Assembly (NCBI GenBank): GCA_009777955.1
Contig: WRKW01000002.1
Location: 131,294 to 195,293 of the forward strand
Direction of reading: 5' to 3'
DNA from: Alphaproteobacteria bacterium
GTDB taxonomy: Bacteria > Pseudomonadota > Alphaproteobacteria > Rs-D84
DNA length: 64,000 nucleotides
The notes beneath the pieces are model-generated. The model was not told where the DNA came from and searched no databases. It worked only from the letters and a program-made list of their open reading frames with translations. Of the stretch, positions 61,331 through 64,000 are shown piece after piece (within the stretch, counting starts at the first letter, position 1; each line of letters begins with the position of its first letter). Both the position numbers and the translations under genes were made by a program.

Positions 61331-61681
61331 TCAAAGGATTAAAAAGTCAAGAACGACAAAAAACCAGATGATACCGGCATTTATAATCGAAAGCAAAACC
61401 AGCGCACTGCCAATATCTTTGGCTTTTTTGGACAAAGGATGGCGATCTGTGGATATGCGGTCAACAACAGATTCTATCGCAGTGTTTGCCAGTTCTGCCA
61501 ACAATACCAGAATCATGGATGAAACCATCAGACTCCTTGCCAAAAATCCGACTGGCAACAAAATTGCAATCAAAAGGCCAACAGCAAAAACAACGGTTTC
61601 TTGTCGGAAAGCCGGTTCGCTTTGCCAGGTGGCAACGATACCTTGCACGGAATATTTAAAAGCCTTTATAATACGGTTCAT
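61331..61681 (-). CDS. dgkA: Diacylglycerol kinase
   Basis: 116 aa with three membrane helices and the family signature LAELANTAIESVVDRIS, which binds substrate and metal. It recycles diacylglycerol made by membrane-derived oligosaccharide or LPS modification, producing phosphatidic acid. Length and motifs are standard. Confidence 0.95.
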   Translation of the reverse strand: MNRIIKAFKYSVQGIVATWQSEPAFRQETVVFAVGLLIAILLPVGFLARSLMVSSMILVLLAELANTAIESVVDRISTDRHPLSKKAKDIGSALVLLSIINAGIIWFFVVLDFLIL

Positions 61682-61869
61682 GATTTAAAATTTTTGCAAT
61701 TTTATGAATACGATGGGTATTCTGTTATCATGATTATAGGCAGTTTTTTGACGAAAGTAAATGGTTTTATGTATTTTCACTTTAATCCCCCCCCCATTTG
61801 CATTTACATTAAAATAGTGATTTCTTTTTTGTCACTTTTAGTGTAAAATGTAACCAAAGGAGAAATCCA

Positions 61870-62622
61870 ATGTTTTTATTCTTTCAACTTTCAAATAAAA
61901 TTTCCCGTGCAATGCGAAACAAATTGGTTCTAAGTACCTTGATTTGTTTACATTTTGGAAGCATTTATGCCGAAGAATGTCCGCCGTCGGATTCGGGCAA
62001 TTGCAGTTATATCAGTGATTATTACACAGGCTTGGGTTACTCTTGTTCCGCAACACTTGCCTCGGCAGATTCAAATTGTAACAATATTCCCGGCGGTGGA
62101 ACAGTTGTTTCGATGGGACCTTGCTGTGATGGATCAAATCCAGGGGGGCAATATAGCCTAAATTATTGTTGTAAAACTATCCCTTGCGTTCCAACTTGCC
62201 CGGGATGCAGCGGCACATCGCAAAGTTGTACAACAGGATTAACCAACGCATCGGGAACCCAGACCAGGTCTATTACCAACAGTGGCTATTGCACTTCTTG
62301 TACTTGCGCCTCGGGCAGCCAAACTTGTTCCGGCACCCGAACGGGTTGTGCATACAGCAGCTGGGGAACATGCAACTGGTCAAGTTGCAACCAGGGATTT
62401 TACAGACCCAATGGAACCGGTAATTCATGTACCGGATGCACAATACCGGCCACAAATGTCATAAGACAAACGAACGACAACGCGTTGGTTCGTGGCACCC
62501 ATATACTCAGAAGCGGAACCGGAACCAATGGCATAGGGGATTGTTATCTGGTCAGCGGAACATACAATGATGATGTCGGAACGTTTACAACCAGCGGCAC
62601 AACCTGCAAATGGGTGCAATAA
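61870..62622 (+). CDS. Exported Cys-rich protein
   Basis: 250 aa; SD AAAGGAG is 7 bp before the ATG. The hydrophobic N-terminal region (LVLSTLICLHFGSIYA) looks like a signal peptide after a short basic lead. About 26 Cys follow, including SSCNQGFYRPNGTGNSCTGC, which resembles the Cys module of the 54286 gene. The last 60 residues are Gly/Thr-rich with two Cys. Likely a secreted disulfide-rich protein. Confidence 0.75.
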   Translation: MFLFFQLSNKISRAMRNKLVLSTLICLHFGSIYAEECPPSDSGNCSYISDYYTGLGYSCSATLASADSNCNNIPGGGTVVSMGPCCDGSNPGGQYSLNYCCKTIPCVPTCPGCSGTSQSCTTGLTNASGTQTRSITNSGYCTSCTCASGSQTCSGTRTGCAYSSWGTCNWSSCNQGFYRPNGTGNSCTGCTIPATNVIRQTNDNALVRGTHILRSGTGTNGIGDCYLVSGTYNDDVGTFTTSGTTCKWVQ

Positions 62623-62835
62623 TATACCCAACAACTAAAACTGATTAAGATTAACAAATAATCGTTAAAACACTGTTTTGTTCGGTATCTGGGTCGGCAC
62701 CTATGATTGCCCCGTACATCACTATTTTCATTTTTTCACCCTTTTGTGTGAAAATGCTGTAATTATTGGATTTGCTGAAAGAATTTCGGGTAAATAAACT
62801 TTGACTTCTGGTCATGATACTAATTTAATTAGCGT

Positions 62836-62864
62836 TTGACAAATAAACAAGCGTCTATTATATT
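62836..62864 (+). promoter_or_regulatory. Strong promoter of the 62907 gene
   Basis: TTGACA, 17-bp spacer, TATATT. The start codon is 42 bp further. The gap 62623-62906 shows nothing else. Confidence 0.6.
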
Positions 62865-62906
62865 AGCCGCATTAATTGAATTATTTGTAAACAAAAGATT
62901 ATAAAA

Positions 62907-63812
62907 ATGAAAAATACAAAAAAGTATTTCCTGATTGCTCTGGCGGCTTTGATAATAGGGACTTTCATTCGTGAAAAGCGTATTGAACAAAAGCTGGATA
63001 ACCTGGAAAACGAAAAACGCAAAGTAATCGACCTGGGGAATATTCATGCATATAATTCTTATGTCCGGAATCCGGAAATTCAGCGTGTTGACTATGAAAT
63101 CCATAGACAATCTCAGTTGGTAGATTCGCTTATCAAACAATTGGATAAAATGAATGATTCGACCCGCATGGATTACCTGGTGCGCAAAACGCAAGAAAAT
63201 TATAACAGATTGTCACGGGATGAATTGCAAAATTTGACGCAAAAGGTCGCAAATTTTTCAAAACCCGATTTGACTTTGGAAATGTGTGATATTGTGGACA
63301 GCGCAAAGGCCGGAAACTTGCTTTCAAAAGAACAAGTGGCTACTTTTGTCGATAACATGCCCTGTTTTTTCAGTTCAACGTCGTCAAGAAGTCAAATTAG
63401 CCGGCAAGATATACCGAACCTTTTGCTAGAGTTATATGAAATAAGCACCAATCCCCTGATTATCAGTGCTTATGCCGTTGCGGAAAAATTGTGGGAAAAG
63501 ACACAAGATGAAGAAGCCGTCTTAGAATACAAGAAAAGAAACGGATATGATACGGATGAACTGTTCGGCATAAGTTATCCGGATTTCGACATACCGGAAA
63601 ACCGGTTGATCCGCAACAAATTTGACAGTACTTTTAATGCCTCATTACAGGCATTTGAAAAACACCAGTCAATGAAAAACAGGCGCGTTGTATTATCAGA
63701 GAATATTATTCGGCAAGAAATGGAAAAAGCAGATGCCTTGTATGCCACGCGACTTTCTGAACTGAACAGACGGATCGATCGTTGCCAGAATAAGAGAAGG
63801 ATAATAAAATAA
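62907..63812 (+). CDS. Membrane-anchored hypothetical protein
   Basis: 301 aa. One N-terminal membrane helix (YFLIALAALIIGTFI) followed by charged, mostly helical sequence with coiled-coil segments (IEQKLDNLENEKRKVIDLG and near the C terminus LNRRIDRCQNKRRIIK). No domain recognised. The next gene begins 15 bp downstream and probably shares the transcript. Confidence 0.7.
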   Translation: MKNTKKYFLIALAALIIGTFIREKRIEQKLDNLENEKRKVIDLGNIHAYNSYVRNPEIQRVDYEIHRQSQLVDSLIKQLDKMNDSTRMDYLVRKTQENYNRLSRDELQNLTQKVANFSKPDLTLEMCDIVDSAKAGNLLSKEQVATFVDNMPCFFSSTSSRSQISRQDIPNLLLELYEISTNPLIISAYAVAEKLWEKTQDEEAVLEYKKRNGYDTDELFGISYPDFDIPENRLIRNKFDSTFNASLQAFEKHQSMKNRRVVLSENIIRQEMEKADALYATRLSELNRRIDRCQNKRRIIK

Positions 63813-63827
63813 GGGGGGAATGAAACC

Positions 63828-64000
63828 ATGGTTGAATGCAGCTTTCGTATAAAAGACAACGTGGATTTCGCGCGTGTCGTGCGCGATGCAGAGAATCTTT
63901 TCGCCAAAAACTATTCCGTAACTTTGGATTTAAATAATACCGCCGGGCTGAAATCATCCGATGTTGAAACACTTTTACAAAACAAAAATTTTAAAATCAT
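63828..64000 (+). CDS. Partial gene, cut by the window end
   Basis: Starts MVECSFRIKDNVDFARVV with a GGGGGGA SD; 57 codons are visible. The frame is open to the end of the window. No function can be assigned from this part. Confidence 0.6.
   Translation, partial: MVECSFRIKDNVDFARVVRDAENLFAKNYSVTLDLNNTAGLKSSDVETLLQNKNFKI

Overview
The window looks like the chromosome of an AT-rich, host-associated alphaproteobacterium, perhaps one of the uncultured gut lineages. The reasons are the type of the housekeeping genes (dnaE, rsmH, rpsD, tsaB-rimI, secA, cysS, an IHF/HU gene), the alphaproteobacterial two-piece permuted tmRNA gene, and the many autotransporters and Cys-rich or Gly-rich surface proteins. 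The species cannot be fixed from sequence alone.

Layout. 1-9036: the C-terminal part of an RND efflux pump, then dnaE, a secreted repeat protein with a HEWNH zinc-protease motif, and rsmH packed head to tail, then a small membrane protein and its partner. 9142-9966: an outer-membrane barrel gene and tRNA-Asp. 9951-21827: an integrative element of about 11.9 kb in the 3' end of tRNA-Asp, flanked by a 16-bp direct repeat. It carries a tyrosine recombinase, small genes, a RhuM-family gene, a coiled-coil membrane protein, a phage C4-like control region, an autotransporter with a Cys-rich 51-bp repeat array, a putative primase/replication protein preceded by a predicted pseudoknot, and a SpoVG-like gene. 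21859-29189: tRNA-Glu, rpsD, tRNA-Met, small genes, a PIN-domain gene, two-piece ssrA, a Lon-like ATPase that lacks the protease domain, tsaB and rimI. 29184-35551: a 997-aa protein of unknown family, a PIF1/RecD-like helicase and an ankyrin-repeat protein. 35959-40644: two tRNAs with palindromic repeats, an acyl-CoA synthetase, and a methyltransferase gene bracketed by 173-bp direct repeats that begin at the tRNA-Leu CCA end; then a histidine phosphatase and a GNAT gene preceded by a candidate leader-peptide attenuator. 40868-49739: fused accD-accA, an IHF/HU gene, an AIDA-like autotransporter, a radical SAM protein, a Nudix hydrolase and a uracil-DNA-glycosylase-like protein. 49789-54102: a CYTH protein, tRNA-Ser, rnpB and secA. 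54286-59597: five co-directional surface-protein genes. 59778-64000: cysS, dgkA, a Cys-rich secreted protein and two unknown genes, the last cut by the window end.

How the parts work together. Most core genes have an ordinary Shine-Dalgarno site, but at least eight genes have a -35 box (often TTGC), a 16-18 bp spacer and a -10 box ending only 6-8 nt before the start codon. They are therefore predicted to be read from leaderless mRNAs. The most unusual content is in the tRNA-Asp element (RNA-level control of a replication gene and a C4-like switch), the protease-less Lon, the 29-codon leader peptide before the GNAT gene, and the large uncharacterised surface and cytoplasmic proteins.
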